Positions 25,602 through 35,831 of a stretch of DNA of 64,000 bases are shown piece by piece. How positions within the stretch are numbered: position 1 is the stretch's first letter; every line of letters starts with the position of its first letter. Origin of the DNA: an uncultured Paracoccaceae bacterium (lineage in GTDB: Bacteria > Pseudomonadota > Alphaproteobacteria > Rhodobacterales > Rhodobacteraceae); NCBI GenBank assembly GCA_934500835.1, contig CAKSTR010000012.1, forward strand, positions 62,001-126,000. Reading direction: 5' to 3'. Made by a program: the position numbers and the translations under genes. The notes below the pieces were generated by a model that saw only the letters and a list, made by a program, of their open reading frames with translations, was not told the DNA's origin and did no database searches.

Positions 25602-25605
<4 letters not shown>
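24856..25605 (+). CDS. livG: Liv-type ABC transporter ATP-binding protein LivG
   Basis: 249 residues, ATG 24856. Walker A GPNGAGKSTL (~37-46), the LivG-typical Q-loop region LGLARSFQVSSVIADFTVLQNVMLA, signature LSHGERRKLEIAMAL (~150-164), Walker B AFLLDEPMAGMG and switch His in LLVEHDMDAV. It powers LivH/LivM together with LivF. Confidence 0.94.
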
Positions 25606-26291
<686 letters not shown>

Positions 26292-26452
26292 GGACGGTCG
26301 GCGAGGGAAGGCGCGATTCGGCGCCACTGGTCAGGGCTGCGCCAGCCATGCCGATGCGAAACAGATTTTTCCAGCGCGCGCCACGCGCCAAGACCGCATT
26401 CCCGCCGATGTGCCATTCAGGTCGGGTGGCACCGGAACATGCCGGGCCCGGG

Positions 26453-26528
26453 TGGTAGGCGCGGAGGGACTCGAACCCCCAACCAAGGCGTTATGAGCGC
26501 CCGGCTCTAACCATTGAGCTACACGCCC
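26453..26528 (-). tRNA. tRNA with CAU anticodon, probably tRNA-Ile2 (lysidine type)
   Basis: A full cloverleaf folds from 26528 down to 26453 with CCA encoded: acceptor GGGCGTG / CGCGCCT, D arm GCTC-AATGGTTA-GAGC, anticodon arm GGGCG-CTCATAA-CGCCT, T arm GGGGG-TTCGAGT-CCCTC. The anticodon is CAU. The short D loop AATGGTTA, the variable loop TTGGT pattern and C4:G69 favour isoleucine tRNA read after lysidine modification, rather than elongator methionine; initiator features (C1 mismatch, GGG/CCC stem) are absent. It lies between livF and purM. Confidence 0.85.
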
Positions 26529-26650
26529 CCAAGCCGCCCCTTGGGTATCAGATGGCGGGGCCGGGTCAAGCCTGCGTCCACCTTGCGTTGCGCCTTGCCC
26601 GCCTTTGCTCTATGCGGGCCGCAACAGATTCCGCGCCGGGGGAAAGCCAG

Positions 26651-27697
26651 ATGACCAAGGGCCACAACGGGTTGACCTATGCCGAGGCGGGGGTGGATAT
26701 CGACGCCGGCAATGCGCTGGTGGACCGGATCAAGCCGGCGGCGAAATCCACCGACCGGCCCGGTACGATGGGCGGTCTTGGCGGCTTCGGCGCGCTTTTC
26801 GATCTGAAGGCGGCGGGCTACTCGGACCCGGTTCTGGTGGCGGCCACCGACGGCGTCGGCACCAAGCTGAAGATCGCCATCGACACCGGCCATGTCGACA
26901 CGATCGGCATCGATCTGGTCGCCATGTGCGTCAACGATCTGGTCTGTCAGGGGGCCGAGCCGCTGTTCTTTCTGGACTACTTCGCCACCGGCAAGCTTGA
27001 GGTCGACCGCGGTGCCCGCATCGTCGAAGGGATCGCCAAGGGCTGTGCCGCCAGCGGCTGCGCCCTGATCGGCGGCGAGACGGCCGAAATGCCGGGCATG
27101 TATCACGGCGGCGATTTCGACCTGGCCGGCTTTGCCGTCGGCGCGATGGAGCGTGGCACCCATCTGCCGCAGGGCGTGGCCGAGGGCGATGTCGTCCTTG
27201 GCCTCGCCTCGGACGGGGTGCATTCCAACGGCTACAGTTTCGTGCGCAAGGTGGTCGAGCTGTCGGGTCTTGGCTGGGACGCGGCATCGCCCTTCAGCGA
27301 GGGATCGCTGGGCGAGGCGCTGCTGACACCCACCCGGCTTTATGTCCGTCAGGTGCTGGCGGCGATCCGGGCCGGCGGGGTGCATGGGCTGGCCCATATC
27401 ACCGGCGGCGGGCTGACCGAAAACCCGCCCCGCGTGCTGCCCGAAGGCCTTGCCTGCGAAATCGACCTTGGGACCTGGACCCTGCCGCCGGTGTTCCGCT
27501 GGCTGGCCTCGACCGCCAATATGGCCGAGCCAGAGCTTCTGAAGACCTTCAACTGCGGCATCGGCATGATGCTGGTCGTCGCCCCCGATCAGGCCGACAG
27601 GCTGTCCGCCCTGCTGGACGCGCAGGGCGAGACCGTCTTCCGCCTTGGCCGGGTCGTGGCGGGCGAGGGCGTGGTCTACAAGGGCCGCCTGTTGTGA
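26651..27697 (+). CDS. purM: Phosphoribosylformylglycinamidine cyclo-ligase
   Basis: 348 residues from ATG 26651, preceded by GGGGAAAG. Family blocks: [20 protein letters not shown] at the N-terminus, [21 protein letters not shown] (~residues 66-77), the metal/ATP segment [36 protein letters not shown] (~146) and [10 protein letters not shown]. It closes the imidazole ring of AIR in purine synthesis. It overlaps purN by 4 bases, the common purMN arrangement. Confidence 0.97.
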   Translation: MTKGHNGLTYAEAGVDIDAGNALVDRIKPAAKSTDRPGTMGGLGGFGALFDLKAAGYSDPVLVAATDGVGTKLKIAIDTGHVDTIGIDLVAMCVNDLVCQGAEPLFFLDYFATGKLEVDRGARIVEGIAKGCAASGCALIGGETAEMPGMYHGGDFDLAGFAVGAMERGTHLPQGVAEGDVVLGLASDGVHSNGYSFVRKVVELSGLGWDAASPFSEGSLGEALLTPTRLYVRQVLAAIRAGGVHGLAHITGGGLTENPPRVLPEGLACEIDLGTWTLPPVFRWLASTANMAEPELLKTFNCGIGMMLVVAPDQADRLSALLDAQGETVFRLGRVVAGEGVVYKGRLL

Positions 27698-28284
27698 AAC
27701 GCGTTGCCGTCCTGATCTCGGGCGGCGGCTCGAACATGGTGAAGCTTGTGGAAAGCATGACGGGCGACCATCCGGCCCGCGCCGTGCTGGTCGGCTCGAA
27801 CGACCCGTCAGCCACGGGGCTGGCCAAGGCACAGGCCATGGGTGTGCCCACCTTTGCCGTCGATCACCGGCCCTTCGGCCGCGACCGCGAAGGCTTCGAG
27901 GATGCCTTGCTGCAGCCCCTGTTGGCGGCGGAGCCGGACATCCTTTGCCTTGCGGGGTTCATGCGGGTGCTGACCCCGGGCTTCGTGCGCCGGTTCGAAG
28001 GCCGCATGCTGAACATCCACCCTTCGCTTTTGCCGAAGTATCCCGGTCTGCACACCCACGCCCGCACCCTGGCCGCCGGCGATGCCGAGGCGGGATGCAC
28101 CGTGCATGAGGTGACGGCAGAACTGGACGCGGGGCCGATGCTGGGGCAGGCCCGGGTGCCGGTATTGCCCGGCGACGACGAGGAGACGCTTGCCGCCCGC
28201 GTGCTGGCGATGGAGCACCGGCTATACCCCGCCGCGCTGCGCCGCTTCGCCCAAGGGGACCGCAGCGCGCTGCACCTGCCGTAA
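27694..28284 (+). CDS. purN: Phosphoribosylglycinamide formyltransferase
   Basis: 196 residues, GTG 27694 overlapping the purM stop. Key blocks: [10 protein letters not shown] at the N-terminus, [13 protein letters not shown] (~90), [24 protein letters not shown] with catalytic Asn and His (~108), and [14 protein letters not shown] with the catalytic Asp (~145). It transfers a formyl group from 10-formyl-THF to GAR. A small palindrome repeat follows at once. Confidence 0.97.
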   Translation: MKRVAVLISGGGSNMVKLVESMTGDHPARAVLVGSNDPSATGLAKAQAMGVPTFAVDHRPFGRDREGFEDALLQPLLAAEPDILCLAGFMRVLTPGFVRRFEGRMLNIHPSLLPKYPGLHTHARTLAAGDAEAGCTVHEVTAELDAGPMLGQARVPVLPGDDEETLAARVLAMEHRLYPAALRRFAQGDRSALHLP

Positions 28285-28289
28285 GGGCA

Positions 28290-28310
28290 CGAATTTTCGA
28301 CGAAAATTCG
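28290..28310. repeat. TTTTCGACGAAAA palindromic repeat, copy 2
   Basis: C-GAATTTTC-GAC-GAAAATTC-G between convergent purN and the DUF454 gene. Compared with the copy at 22853 the second and third stem positions differ in a compensated way (AT to TA), which supports a selected hairpin. Confidence 0.65.
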
Positions 28311-28312
28311 GA

Positions 28313-28705
28313 TCACGCCACCGGCCCCGAGGGCCGCGTCAGAACAAAGGCCGCGCCCGCGCCCATCAGCAGCCCTTGTGCCAGAAGCGCCTCCCACCGC
28401 AGCCCGATCAGCACCGACACGACAAAGGTCACCGCCATCGTCCCGACTGCCAGCCGCTTGGCGAAGGATGAGATCGCGCCGTGCTCCTGCCAGTTGCGGA
28501 TCGGCGGGCCGAAGGTCGGATGGGACAGGAGCCAGCGATGCATCCGGGGCGAGGATTTGGCGAAGGCGGCGGCGGCGACCAGAAGGAAGGGCGTCGTCGG
28601 CATCACCGGCAGCATCACACCCACCAGCCCGAGGGCCAGGAACAACAGACCAAGGCCAAACCACAGCCAGCGCAAAGACCCGCCCTCCGCAGCGATCCGG
28701 CGCAT
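28313..28705 (-). CDS. YbaN/DUF454 family inner-membrane protein
   Basis: 130 residues from ATG 28705. The block LFLALGLVGVMLPVMPTTPFLLVAAAAFAKSSPRMHRWLLSHPTFGP-type sequence (residues ~20-66) is the DUF454 signature: a membrane hairpin with GVMLPVMPTTPF followed by SSPRMHRWL and a W in the IRNWQEHGAI segment. Two more hydrophobic stretches follow. Function is unknown in the family. It is divergent from rnd over a 123-bp gap. Confidence 0.9.
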   Translation of the reverse strand: MRRIAAEGGSLRWLWFGLGLLFLALGLVGVMLPVMPTTPFLLVAAAAFAKSSPRMHRWLLSHPTFGPPIRNWQEHGAISSFAKRLAVGTMAVTFVVSVLIGLRWEALLAQGLLMGAGAAFVLTRPSGPVA

Positions 28706-28828
28706 AGAAGTCACGCCCCGGCGGCAGACGCAAGCCGTGAACCGGCCCAAGGCTTTCCTTTTTGCGGTCCTGACCTTATAGCGGATCAATCTTGCGGGAT
28801 GACCCCGCGTCAGAGCCAAGGACGGCCC

Positions 28829-29986
28829 ATGCGCACCATCACCACGACCGAGGACCTTGCAGCGTTCTGCGAGGCCGCCAAGGCCGCCCCCTATGTCACC
28901 ATCGATACCGAATTCCTGCGCGAGCGGACCTATTGGTCGAAGCTCTGTCTGATCCAGATGGCGCTGCCCGGCAAGGATGGCGAGGCGGTGCTGATCGACC
29001 CGATCGAGGGCGACGGCATGAGCCTGCAGCCGCTCTATGAGCTTTTCGGCCATGAGGCGACCGTCAAGGTATTCCACGCCGCAAGACAGGACCTCGAGAT
29101 CTTCTTTGTCGAGGGCGGGGTATTCCCCAAACCGCTTTTCGACACCCAGATTGCCGCCATGGTCTGCGGCTTTGGCGAACAGGTCGGCTATGAGACGCTG
29201 GTCAAGCGCATCGCCAAGGCCAGTCTCGACAAGACCAGCCGCTTCACCGACTGGTCGCGCCGGCCGCTGTCGGAGGCGCAGAAGGATTACGCGCTGGCCG
29301 ATGTGACCCATCTGCGGGTGATCTACGAATGGCTGGCGGCCCAGCTGAAGAAAAATGGCCGCGGGCCCTGGGTCGAGGAGGAACTGGCGATTCTGACCGA
29401 TCCCGCCACCTATACTGTCCACCCCGACGAGGCCTGGCTGCGGATCAAGACCCGGACCTCGTCGGGCCGGTTCCTTGCGGTGGTCAAGGAACTGGCGCGA
29501 TTCCGCGAAAGCTACGCCCAGACCCAGAACGTGCCGCGCAGCCGGGTGATGAAGGACGATGCCCTGCTCGAGTTGGCCTCGACCCGGCCGGCGACGATGG
29601 AAGAGCTTGGCCGCTCGCGGCTTCTCTTGCGCGAGGGGCGCAAGCCCGAGATTGCCGAGGGGATCCTTGCCGCGGTGAAGGCGGGGCTGGAGATGCGGCC
29701 CGAGGATATGCCCAAGGTCGATCCGCAGAAGGACCAGCCGCAGGTCAATGGCGCGCTGGCCGATCTTCTGCGCGTTCTTCTGAAGGCGAAATCCGAAAGC
29801 CTTGGCGTCGCGCCGCGTCTGATCGCCTCATCCGCCGATCTCGACGCGATCGCCTCGGGCGGGCGCGAGGTCGAGGCGCTGCAAGGCTGGCGCCGCGAGG
29901 CCTTCGGCGAGGATGCGCTGCGTCTTTGCAAGGGCGAGGTCGCGCTTTCTGCCAAGGGCCACGAAGTTCGTGTGATCCGCCTCTGA
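28829..29986 (+). CDS. rnd: Ribonuclease D
   Basis: 385 residues from ATG 28829. The DEDDy exonuclease motifs are visible: VTIDTEFLRERTYW (Exo I, ~residues 23-36), VFHAARQDLEIFF (Exo II, ~80-92) and DYALADVTHLRVIYEWL (Exo III with Tyr, ~150-166). HRDC-type C-terminal helices follow (RFRESYAQTQNVPRSRVMKDD). It trims 3' ends of tRNA precursors and other stable RNAs. Length and domain order are usual for alphaproteobacteria. Confidence 0.96.
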   Translation: MRTITTTEDLAAFCEAAKAAPYVTIDTEFLRERTYWSKLCLIQMALPGKDGEAVLIDPIEGDGMSLQPLYELFGHEATVKVFHAARQDLEIFFVEGGVFPKPLFDTQIAAMVCGFGEQVGYETLVKRIAKASLDKTSRFTDWSRRPLSEAQKDYALADVTHLRVIYEWLAAQLKKNGRGPWVEEELAILTDPATYTVHPDEAWLRIKTRTSSGRFLAVVKELARFRESYAQTQNVPRSRVMKDDALLELASTRPATMEELGRSRLLLREGRKPEIAEGILAAVKAGLEMRPEDMPKVDPQKDQPQVNGALADLLRVLLKAKSESLGVAPRLIASSADLDAIASGGREVEALQGWRREAFGEDALRLCKGEVALSAKGHEVRVIRL

Positions 29987-30081
29987 CTGCTGCCGGCATA
30001 TTGAGCGGCTTGCGCCGCGCGCCTTTTGTCTCGCCTCCGGCGCGTTCCGCGCCAACCGGCTCGGGACTGCGCGCCGCGCGG

Positions 30082-30131
30082 GGATATTTTCATTCTGAAA
30101 GAGGACGGCTTCTTTCAGAATGAAAATATCC
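30082..30131. repeat. Tail-to-tail GGATATTT repeat hairpin between convergent genes
   Basis: A 21-bp perfect inverted repeat: arms 30082-30102 and 30111-30131, loop of 8 bases. Each arm is GGATATTTTC...GAAAGA, resembling the conserved tail of the dispersed repeat. It sits in the 281-bp gap (29987-30267) between rnd (plus) and the lipoprotein gene (minus), which otherwise contains only G/C-rich repeat-like sequence. It is probably a two-way terminator. Confidence 0.7.
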
Positions 30132-30267
30132 TCAGGGGGAGGCGATTGGTTCGCGAACCAATGGCCTGGGGGCAGAATGCCCCCGCCCGGCGACAGCAGT
30201 CCCAGGCGCGTCCGTCAGCCCCCACCAAAATGGTATGCGGCGGCAGCCGCTCAACTGGATCCGGGGG

Positions 30268-30729
30268 TCAGCGGCGGGCGGCGCGGGCGTTTGCCTCGCC
30301 CTGCACCACGATCTCGCGGATCGAGTCGAGCTTGTAGTTCGACAGATAGAGCGCGACCACCACCTCGCGCGAGGGTTGGGTGCCGGAACGCATGGCCTCG
30401 ACCGGGGGGAAGACCCGGAAGTCCAGCACCAGGCGGCCATGCTCGTCCACCGGCTGTGCCACCAGTTCGGCCGACCAATAGCCCTGCGTCGGCGGCAGGC
30501 CGGTGGCGCGGACGATGGCACCGCCGGGCACTTCCTCGATGTTCAGCGTCAGCACCTGCTGCACCAGGCCGCGACGGTCCACCGGGGCGGCGGGAAGGGC
30601 GACCTTCTCGACCTCTTGCGAGCGGCCGAACCAGTTGAACGGGTTCATCTTGCTGTCGCGGAACCCGCCGCAGGCCGCAAGGCCAAGGCAGAGGCACAGA
30701 AGGGCAGGGCGCAGCGTCGGGCGGATCAT
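30268..30729 (-). CDS. Putative lipoprotein
   Basis: 153 residues, ATG 30729. A lipoprotein signal peptide is evident: MIRPTLRPALLCLCLGLAAC, lipobox LAAC with Cys 20. The mature part has a short Asn/Phe-rich linker (KMNPFNWFGRSQEVEKV) and then a beta-rich domain with GAIVRATGLPPTQGYWSAELV and VALYLSNYKLDSIREIVVQG. I do not recognise the family beyond conserved hypothetical lipoproteins of Rhodobacteraceae. It is probably anchored in the inner or outer membrane facing the periplasm. Confidence 0.85.
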   Translation of the reverse strand: MIRPTLRPALLCLCLGLAACGGFRDSKMNPFNWFGRSQEVEKVALPAAPVDRRGLVQQVLTLNIEEVPGGAIVRATGLPPTQGYWSAELVAQPVDEHGRLVLDFRVFPPVEAMRSGTQPSREVVVALYLSNYKLDSIREIVVQGEANARAARR

Positions 30730-30858
30730 GCAGGGTCTCCAGCTTCTGCCTCTTGGCTAACGCATGGCGCGGCTTTTGAAAAGCCGCGATACCGGCCCCG
30801 GCGGCCACTGGACAGGGGCGGCGCCATCCCCTACCTCGGTTCCGCAAGGAGAACGACC

Positions 30859-31266
30859 ATGGCCACCGCCGCCTTCGAGGATATCGCCGACACCTTCGAC
30901 TTCCTGGACGACTGGGAAGAGCGTTATCGCCATGTGATCGAACTGGGGCGCGCCATGGCGCCGCTGGAGGACAGCTTCAAGGTGGCGGCCTACAAGGTGG
31001 ACGGCTGCACGAGCCAGGTCTGGCTGCGCCCGATGATCGAGGGCGGGCGCTTTGACTTCCAGGGCGACTCCGACGCGATGATCGTGCGCGGGCTGATCGC
31101 CGTGCTGCATGCGCTTTATTCCGGCGTGCCGGTGGGCGAGGTCAGCCGGATCGATGCCCCGGCCGAGCTGGCCCGGCTGGGGCTGAACGAACATCTGTCC
31201 TCGCAACGCTCCAACGGGCTGCGCGCCATGGTGGAGCGCATCCGCAAGGTGGCGGCCGGGGCCTAG
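30859..31266 (+). CDS. sufE: SufE-like cysteine desulfurase sulfur acceptor
   Basis: 135 residues from ATG 30859 after AAGGAGAACGACC. Matches SufE: FLDDWEERYRHVIELGR near the N-terminus and the active-site loop YKVDGCTSQVWL with the sulfur-accepting Cys (~residue 53). It takes persulfide sulfur from SufS for Fe-S cluster assembly; no suf operon is adjacent. Its stop shares the tetranucleotide CTAG with the stop of the convergent aminopeptidase gene. Confidence 0.94.
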   Translation: MATAAFEDIADTFDFLDDWEERYRHVIELGRAMAPLEDSFKVAAYKVDGCTSQVWLRPMIEGGRFDFQGDSDAMIVRGLIAVLHALYSGVPVGEVSRIDAPAELARLGLNEHLSSQRSNGLRAMVERIRKVAAGA

Positions 31267-33056
31267 ATCGCCGCGCAGGCGGCCTTGGCCCAGTCCAGTG
31301 CTGCCGGCGACAGGCGCGGTCCCACCTTGGTCAGCACATCGGCGTGATAGGCGTTCAGCCAGACCCGCTCGCCGGGCGACAGCATCGGCGCAACGATCAG
31401 CCGGCGGTCGAAGGGGACGAAGGTCAGCGTCTCGAAACACAGCTGGTTGCGGTTGTCGCCCAGGGGCGGCGCCACCTGCACCACGATCAGGTTCTCGACC
31501 CGGATGCCGAATTCGCCCTCGCGGTAATAGCCCGGCTCGTTCGACAGGATCATGCCCTGTTCCAGCGGCACCTCCGAGATGCGCGACAGCCGCTGCGGCC
31601 CTTCATGCACCGACAGGAATGCGCCGACGCCATGCCCGGTGCCATGGTTGAAATCCTGCCCCTCGATCCACAGCGCATAGCGCGCCAGAGGGTCCAGATC
31701 GCGCCCCGCCAGCCCCACCGGCCAACGCACCCGCGAGATGGCGATCAAGCCCTGCAGGACACGGGTATAGCAGGTCCGCGCCTCGTCGCCGGGGTCGCCG
31801 ATGACCATGGTGCGGGTGATGTCGGTGGTGCCGTCCGGATACTGCCCGCCGGAATCGACCAGCAACAGTTCGTTGCGGCCGACCGCACGGTTGGTGTTTT
31901 CCGTCACCCGGTAATGCATCATCGCGCCATGCGGGCCCGCGCCGCAAATGGTGTCGAAGCTGATTTCGTGCAGCGCATTGGTGGCGCGGCGAAAGCCTTC
32001 CAGCGCCCGGACGACCGAAATCTCGGTCATCGAGCCTTCCGGCTGCGCGTCCAGCCAGCACAGGAACTCGATCATCGCGGCGCCGTCGCGCAGATGCGCC
32101 TCGCGCATGCCCTGCACCTCGGCCTCGGTCTTGCGGGCCTTGGGCAGGCGGCAGGGATCGTCGCCCCATGCCACGGCGACCCCGGCCTCTTCCAGCTCCT
32201 GGCTGACTGCCAGCGGCGCCTGGCCACGGTCCACCCGCACCGGGCCTGGCAGGGTGTGCAGCGCCGGCACGAAGGCCGAAGGCGGGCGCAGCGTCACCTG
32301 CGGGCCAAGATGGGCGCGTAAGGAATCGTCGATCTTCGCGGCCTCGATGAACAAGGTCACCTTGGCATCGTCATGCAGGATGGCAAAGCCGTGAACGATC
32401 GGGTTGCGCGGCACATCGGCGCCCCGGATGTTCAAAAGCCAGCACAGCGAATCCGGCAGCGTGATCACCGCCGCCCGCTGTCCCGCCGCCCGCAGCCCCT
32501 CGGCCAGTCGGGCGCGCTTTGCGGCACTGGAGTCGCCGGCCAGCGCATCGGGATGCACGAAGGCCTTGCCCATGGGGGCGGGGGGCTGGTCGGGCCATAT
32601 GCCGTCGACAAAGTTCCGCACCGGCCGCAGGGTCACGCCGCTGCCTGCCAGTGCGGCATTGATCCGGGCGATTTCCTCTGCCGTATGCAGCCAGGGATCA
32701 AATCCCACCTCACCGGCCGGCAGATGCTGGCGCAGCCAGTCGCCCGGCAGCACATCCGGCCAGGGCACCGGGGTGAAATGCGCCAGATCGACCTGCGCCT
32801 TCACCTGGGTGCGATAGCGCCCGTCGATGAACACCCCTGCCACATCCGGCAGCACGATGCAGAAGCCGGCCGATCCGGTAAACCCGGTCAGCCATTGCAG
32901 CCGCTCGTCGCGCGCGGCCACATACTCGCCCTGATGCACATCCGCGCGCGGCACGATGAACCCGGCCAGCCCTTCGGCGGCCAGCGCCCGGCGCAGGGCG
33001 GCAAGTCGCGGTGGTCCCTGTTCGGGCGAGGCATGGCTGTCGAAGGTCTGGAACAT
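31263..33056 (-). CDS. M24B family Xaa-Pro aminopeptidase
   Basis: 597 residues from ATG 33056 (GAGG upstream). Two N-terminal creatinase-like domains (VPRADVHQGEYVAARDERLQW; FIDGRYRTQVKAQVD) precede the C-terminal pita-bread catalytic domain with metal ligands: LLVDSGGQYPDGTTDITRT (two Asp), FNHGTGHGVG (His), ILSNEPGYYREGEFGIRVEN (two Glu). The three-domain length fits the eukaryote-like APP1 branch found in alphaproteobacteria. It removes N-terminal residues followed by proline. A repeat copy fills the gap to cobT upstream. Confidence 0.95.
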   Translation of the reverse strand: MFQTFDSHASPEQGPPRLAALRRALAAEGLAGFIVPRADVHQGEYVAARDERLQWLTGFTGSAGFCIVLPDVAGVFIDGRYRTQVKAQVDLAHFTPVPWPDVLPGDWLRQHLPAGEVGFDPWLHTAEEIARINAALAGSGVTLRPVRNFVDGIWPDQPPAPMGKAFVHPDALAGDSSAAKRARLAEGLRAAGQRAAVITLPDSLCWLLNIRGADVPRNPIVHGFAILHDDAKVTLFIEAAKIDDSLRAHLGPQVTLRPPSAFVPALHTLPGPVRVDRGQAPLAVSQELEEAGVAVAWGDDPCRLPKARKTEAEVQGMREAHLRDGAAMIEFLCWLDAQPEGSMTEISVVRALEGFRRATNALHEISFDTICGAGPHGAMMHYRVTENTNRAVGRNELLLVDSGGQYPDGTTDITRTMVIGDPGDEARTCYTRVLQGLIAISRVRWPVGLAGRDLDPLARYALWIEGQDFNHGTGHGVGAFLSVHEGPQRLSRISEVPLEQGMILSNEPGYYREGEFGIRVENLIVVQVAPPLGDNRNQLCFETLTFVPFDRRLIVAPMLSPGERVWLNAYHADVLTKVGPRLSPAALDWAKAACAAI

Positions 33057-33064
33057 GGGCAAGG

Positions 33065-33117
33065 CCTCATTTTCTGTCACGAAATATCCCGGGGGGGCGG
33101 GGGGCTGGCCCCCCGGC
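33065..33117 (-). repeat. GGATATTT-tail dispersed repeat, minus orientation
   Basis: Read on the minus strand: GCCGGGGGGCCAGCCCCCC, then GCCCCCCCGGGATATTT, then CGTGACAGAAAATGAGG, whose last bases are the ribosome site of the aminopeptidase. The tail matches 8332-8348 almost exactly. Confidence 0.6.
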
Positions 33118-33133
33118 TGCCGCCGGCAAGGGG

Positions 33134-35002
33134 CTATCCCGCCCGCCGCACGGCCGAGCGTTTCTGCACCTTGGGATCACTGTCGAACAGCGATGCCAGC
33201 TGCTCGGTCATGGCGCCGGCCAGCTGCTCGACATCGGTGATCGTCACCGCGCGGTTGTAGTAGCGGGTCACGTCGTGGCCGATGCCGATGGCGATAAGTT
33301 CCACCCGCCGCATCTTCTCGACCATGGCGATCACATCGCGCAGGTGCTTTTCCAGATAGTTGGCGGGGTTCACCGACAGGGTGGAATCATCCACCGGCGC
33401 CCCGTCCGAGATCACCATCAGGATCTTGCGCGCCTCGGGCCGGTTGGCCAGCCGCCGGTGCGCCCACTCCAGCGCCTCGCCGTCGATGTTCTCTTTCAGA
33501 AGGCCCTCTTTCATCATCAGGCCAAGGTTCGGCCGCACCCGCCGCCAGGGCGCATCGGCCGATTTGTAGATGATGTGGCGCAGGTCGTTCAGCCGGCCCG
33601 GCTGCTGGCGCTGTCCCTGCGCCAGCCAGCGTTCGCGGCTCTGGCCGCCCTTCCAGGCGCGGGTGGTGAAGCCAAGGATCTCGACCTTGACGCCGCAGCG
33701 TTCCAGGGTGCGGGCCAGCACATCGGCGCAGATTGCGGCGATGCTGATCGGCCGGCCCCGCATCGAGCCCGAGTTGTCAAGAAGCAGGGAGACCACCGTG
33801 TCGCGGAACTCGGTGTCCTTTTCCCATTTGAACGACAAAGGCGTGGTCGGGTTCGCCACCACGCGGGCCAGCCGGCCGGCGTCAAGGATGCCTTCCTCAA
33901 GGTCGAACAGCCAGCTGCGGTTCTGCTGTGCCTGCAGGCGGCGCTGCAGCTTGTTGGCCAGCCGCCCGACGGCGCCCTTCAAGGGTTCCAGCTGCTGGTC
34001 GAGATAGGCGCGCAGCCGCTCCAGCTCGGCCGGTTCGGCCAGATCCTCGGCCTTGATTTCCTCGTCGAAATCCGTGGTGAAGACCGTATAGTTCGGGTCT
34101 GCGTCCGAATGAGGCGCAGGCGGCGGCGGGTCGATCGGCGCTTCGCCTTCGGGCTGCTCGGTCTCGTCGCCCTGCTCCATGTCGGCGCTGTCTTCCATGG
34201 TGACCTGGGCCTGACTCTGGTCCTGCTGGTCCTCCTGGCTTTGTTCGGGGCTGGCCTCGGCCTCTTCCTGCTCCTGGCCGTCTTCGCCCTGCGACTCGGG
34301 GTTGTCCTGATCCTCTTCGGCCTCGTCGCCGGCCTCGTCCTCGTCGGGGCGGTCCGGGTCGTCGCCAAGCTGATCGCCATAGCCCAGATCGGCGATCACC
34401 TTGCGGGCCAGCCGCGCGAAGGCGGCCTGATCGGGCAGGACGCGATCAAGGCTTTCCAGCGTGCCGCCGGCCTGTTCCTCGATGAAGCCGCGCCAGAGGT
34501 TCATCACGTTCTGCGCACCCTTCGGCAGATCGCGCCCGGTGGCCAGATGGCGCACCAGATAGCCCGCTGCGACGGGCAGGGGCGCATCCTGAGGGTTGGT
34601 GATCTGCGCATAGGCCTTGCGCTCGGCCTCATGTCCGATCCTGGCGTCGATATTTCCGGCGGTGCCGGGCATCTCGCGGGCACCCATCGCCTCGCAGCGG
34701 GCGGTCTCCATCGCGTCATAGATGTCGCGGGCCAGCTGGCCGACCGGGGCATAGCGGTTGGAGACGCCTTCGTCATGGAACTTGCGGCGCAGCGCGAAGG
34801 CATCCGCGGTGCCGCGCGCCAGCAGAACCTCGTCCCGCGTCATCCGGCGGCTGACCTGCGGCAGGCGCACGCCTTCCTTGTTCATGCCGGGCGGATCGAC
34901 CGAATACGACACGGTCATCTCCGGGTCGTCCGCCATGGTGCGGGTCGCCTCTGCGAGGGCCTTCTTGAACGGATCGGCGGGGTTGTCGGAGGGCTTGGTC
35001 AT
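33134..35002 (-). CDS. cobT: Cobaltochelatase subunit CobT
   Basis: 622 residues from ATG 35002. The N-terminal helical region is followed by a long acidic Glu/Gln/Asp linker (~residues 225-330), and then a von Willebrand A domain with the metal-ion site [10 protein letters not shown] (~445) and [12 protein letters not shown]. This is the usual CobT plan. With CobS it forms the AAA ring that drives CobN to insert cobalt into hydrogenobyrinate a,c-diamide in aerobic B12 synthesis. CobS is encoded nearby (36123-37097), but two plus-strand genes separate them. Confidence 0.96.
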   Translation of the reverse strand: MTKPSDNPADPFKKALAEATRTMADDPEMTVSYSVDPPGMNKEGVRLPQVSRRMTRDEVLLARGTADAFALRRKFHDEGVSNRYAPVGQLARDIYDAMETARCEAMGAREMPGTAGNIDARIGHEAERKAYAQITNPQDAPLPVAAGYLVRHLATGRDLPKGAQNVMNLWRGFIEEQAGGTLESLDRVLPDQAAFARLARKVIADLGYGDQLGDDPDRPDEDEAGDEAEEDQDNPESQGEDGQEQEEAEASPEQSQEDQQDQSQAQVTMEDSADMEQGDETEQPEGEAPIDPPPPAPHSDADPNYTVFTTDFDEEIKAEDLAEPAELERLRAYLDQQLEPLKGAVGRLANKLQRRLQAQQNRSWLFDLEEGILDAGRLARVVANPTTPLSFKWEKDTEFRDTVVSLLLDNSGSMRGRPISIAAICADVLARTLERCGVKVEILGFTTRAWKGGQSRERWLAQGQRQQPGRLNDLRHIIYKSADAPWRRVRPNLGLMMKEGLLKENIDGEALEWAHRRLANRPEARKILMVISDGAPVDDSTLSVNPANYLEKHLRDVIAMVEKMRRVELIAIGIGHDVTRYYNRAVTITDVEQLAGAMTEQLASLFDSDPKVQKRSAVRRAG

Positions 35003-35099
35003 GGCGGCGAATGTGACATTGGCTGCGGGCCGGGGCAAGGGGAGGATGGCATGTCGGGGCCGGTCGAGGATGACGGCCAAAGATCAAAATTCGCGCATC

Positions 35100-35128
35100 T
35101 GCGCACAGAACGTCGTCAGATGTGCGCA
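35100..35128. promoter_or_regulatory. Inverted repeat in the cobT/FMN-reductase divergent region
   Basis: TGCGCACA, 13 bases, TGTGCGCA: perfect 8-bp arms midway between cobT (start 35002) and the FMN reductase (start 35227). It could be an operator for either gene. The rest of the 224-bp gap shows no gene. Confidence 0.4.
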
Positions 35129-35226
35129 ATTGCCCAGAGGGAGGCGCGGGCGCATCTTCCGCTCGTTGAATCATCGTGCCGCGCTCCGGAGATCGGGGAC
35201 GGTCCACCTCCAGAAAGAAGAAGATC

Positions 35227-35811
35227 ATGTCCAAACCGAAGATCGCCATCATTGTCGGCTCCACCCGCCCGACCCGCTTTGCAGACATCCCGACCGCCTG
35301 GATCAAGGCCCAGGCCGAGGCCCGCGGCGAGTTCGACGTCGAAGTGGTCGACCTGCGCGACTACCCGCTGCCGTTCTTCGACGAGATGGCCTCGAACCTG
35401 TGGATGCCGTCACAGAACGAGATCGCGGTGAAATGGCAGAAGAAGATCGCCGAATTCGACGGCTACATCTTCGTCGTCGCCGAATACAACCGCTCGATCA
35501 CCGGCGCGCTGAAGAACGCACTGGATCAGGCCTATGTCGAATGGAACCACAAGGTCGCCGGCTTCGTGGCCTATGGCGGTGTGGGCGGCGCCCGCGCGGT
35601 CGAGCATCTGCGCAACATCGCGGTCGAGCTGCAGATGGTTCCCACCCGCTCGGCGGTTCATATCGGCGGCGGTGACTTCATGAAGGTGCATCCGGGCTTC
35701 GGCGGCTCGGGCAACCTGGCCGACATCGAGGGTTCGATCACCGCCTCGGCCACGGCTCTGCTGGATGACGTGCTGTGGTGGGCCAAGGCGACCAAGGCCG
35801 CCCGCGGCTGA
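35227..35811 (+). CDS. NADPH-dependent FMN reductase family protein
   Basis: 194 residues from ATG 35227. Flavodoxin-like fold: the phosphate loop IIVGSTRPTRF at the N-terminus (~residues 8-18), DYPLPFFDEM, the flavin-ring segment VVAEYNRSITGALKNALDQA (~83-102) and GYGG-like VAYGGVGGARAVEHL (~113-127). It transfers electrons from NAD(P)H to FMN or quinones. It is followed by a hairpin terminator and a tiny lipoprotein gene. Any link to the cobalt chelatase genes on both sides, such as cob(II)yrinate reduction, is speculative. Confidence 0.92.
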   Translation: MSKPKIAIIVGSTRPTRFADIPTAWIKAQAEARGEFDVEVVDLRDYPLPFFDEMASNLWMPSQNEIAVKWQKKIAEFDGYIFVVAEYNRSITGALKNALDQAYVEWNHKVAGFVAYGGVGGARAVEHLRNIAVELQMVPTRSAVHIGGGDFMKVHPGFGGSGNLADIEGSITASATALLDDVLWWAKATKAARG

Positions 35812-35831
35812 ATCGCGACAGCGCAGCACAA

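Noticed and set aside
26453..26528. tRNA as integration site of a mobile element
   Set aside because: No integrase, direct repeat of the tRNA 3' end or foreign gene block lies on either side; purMN and livF are ordinary neighbours.
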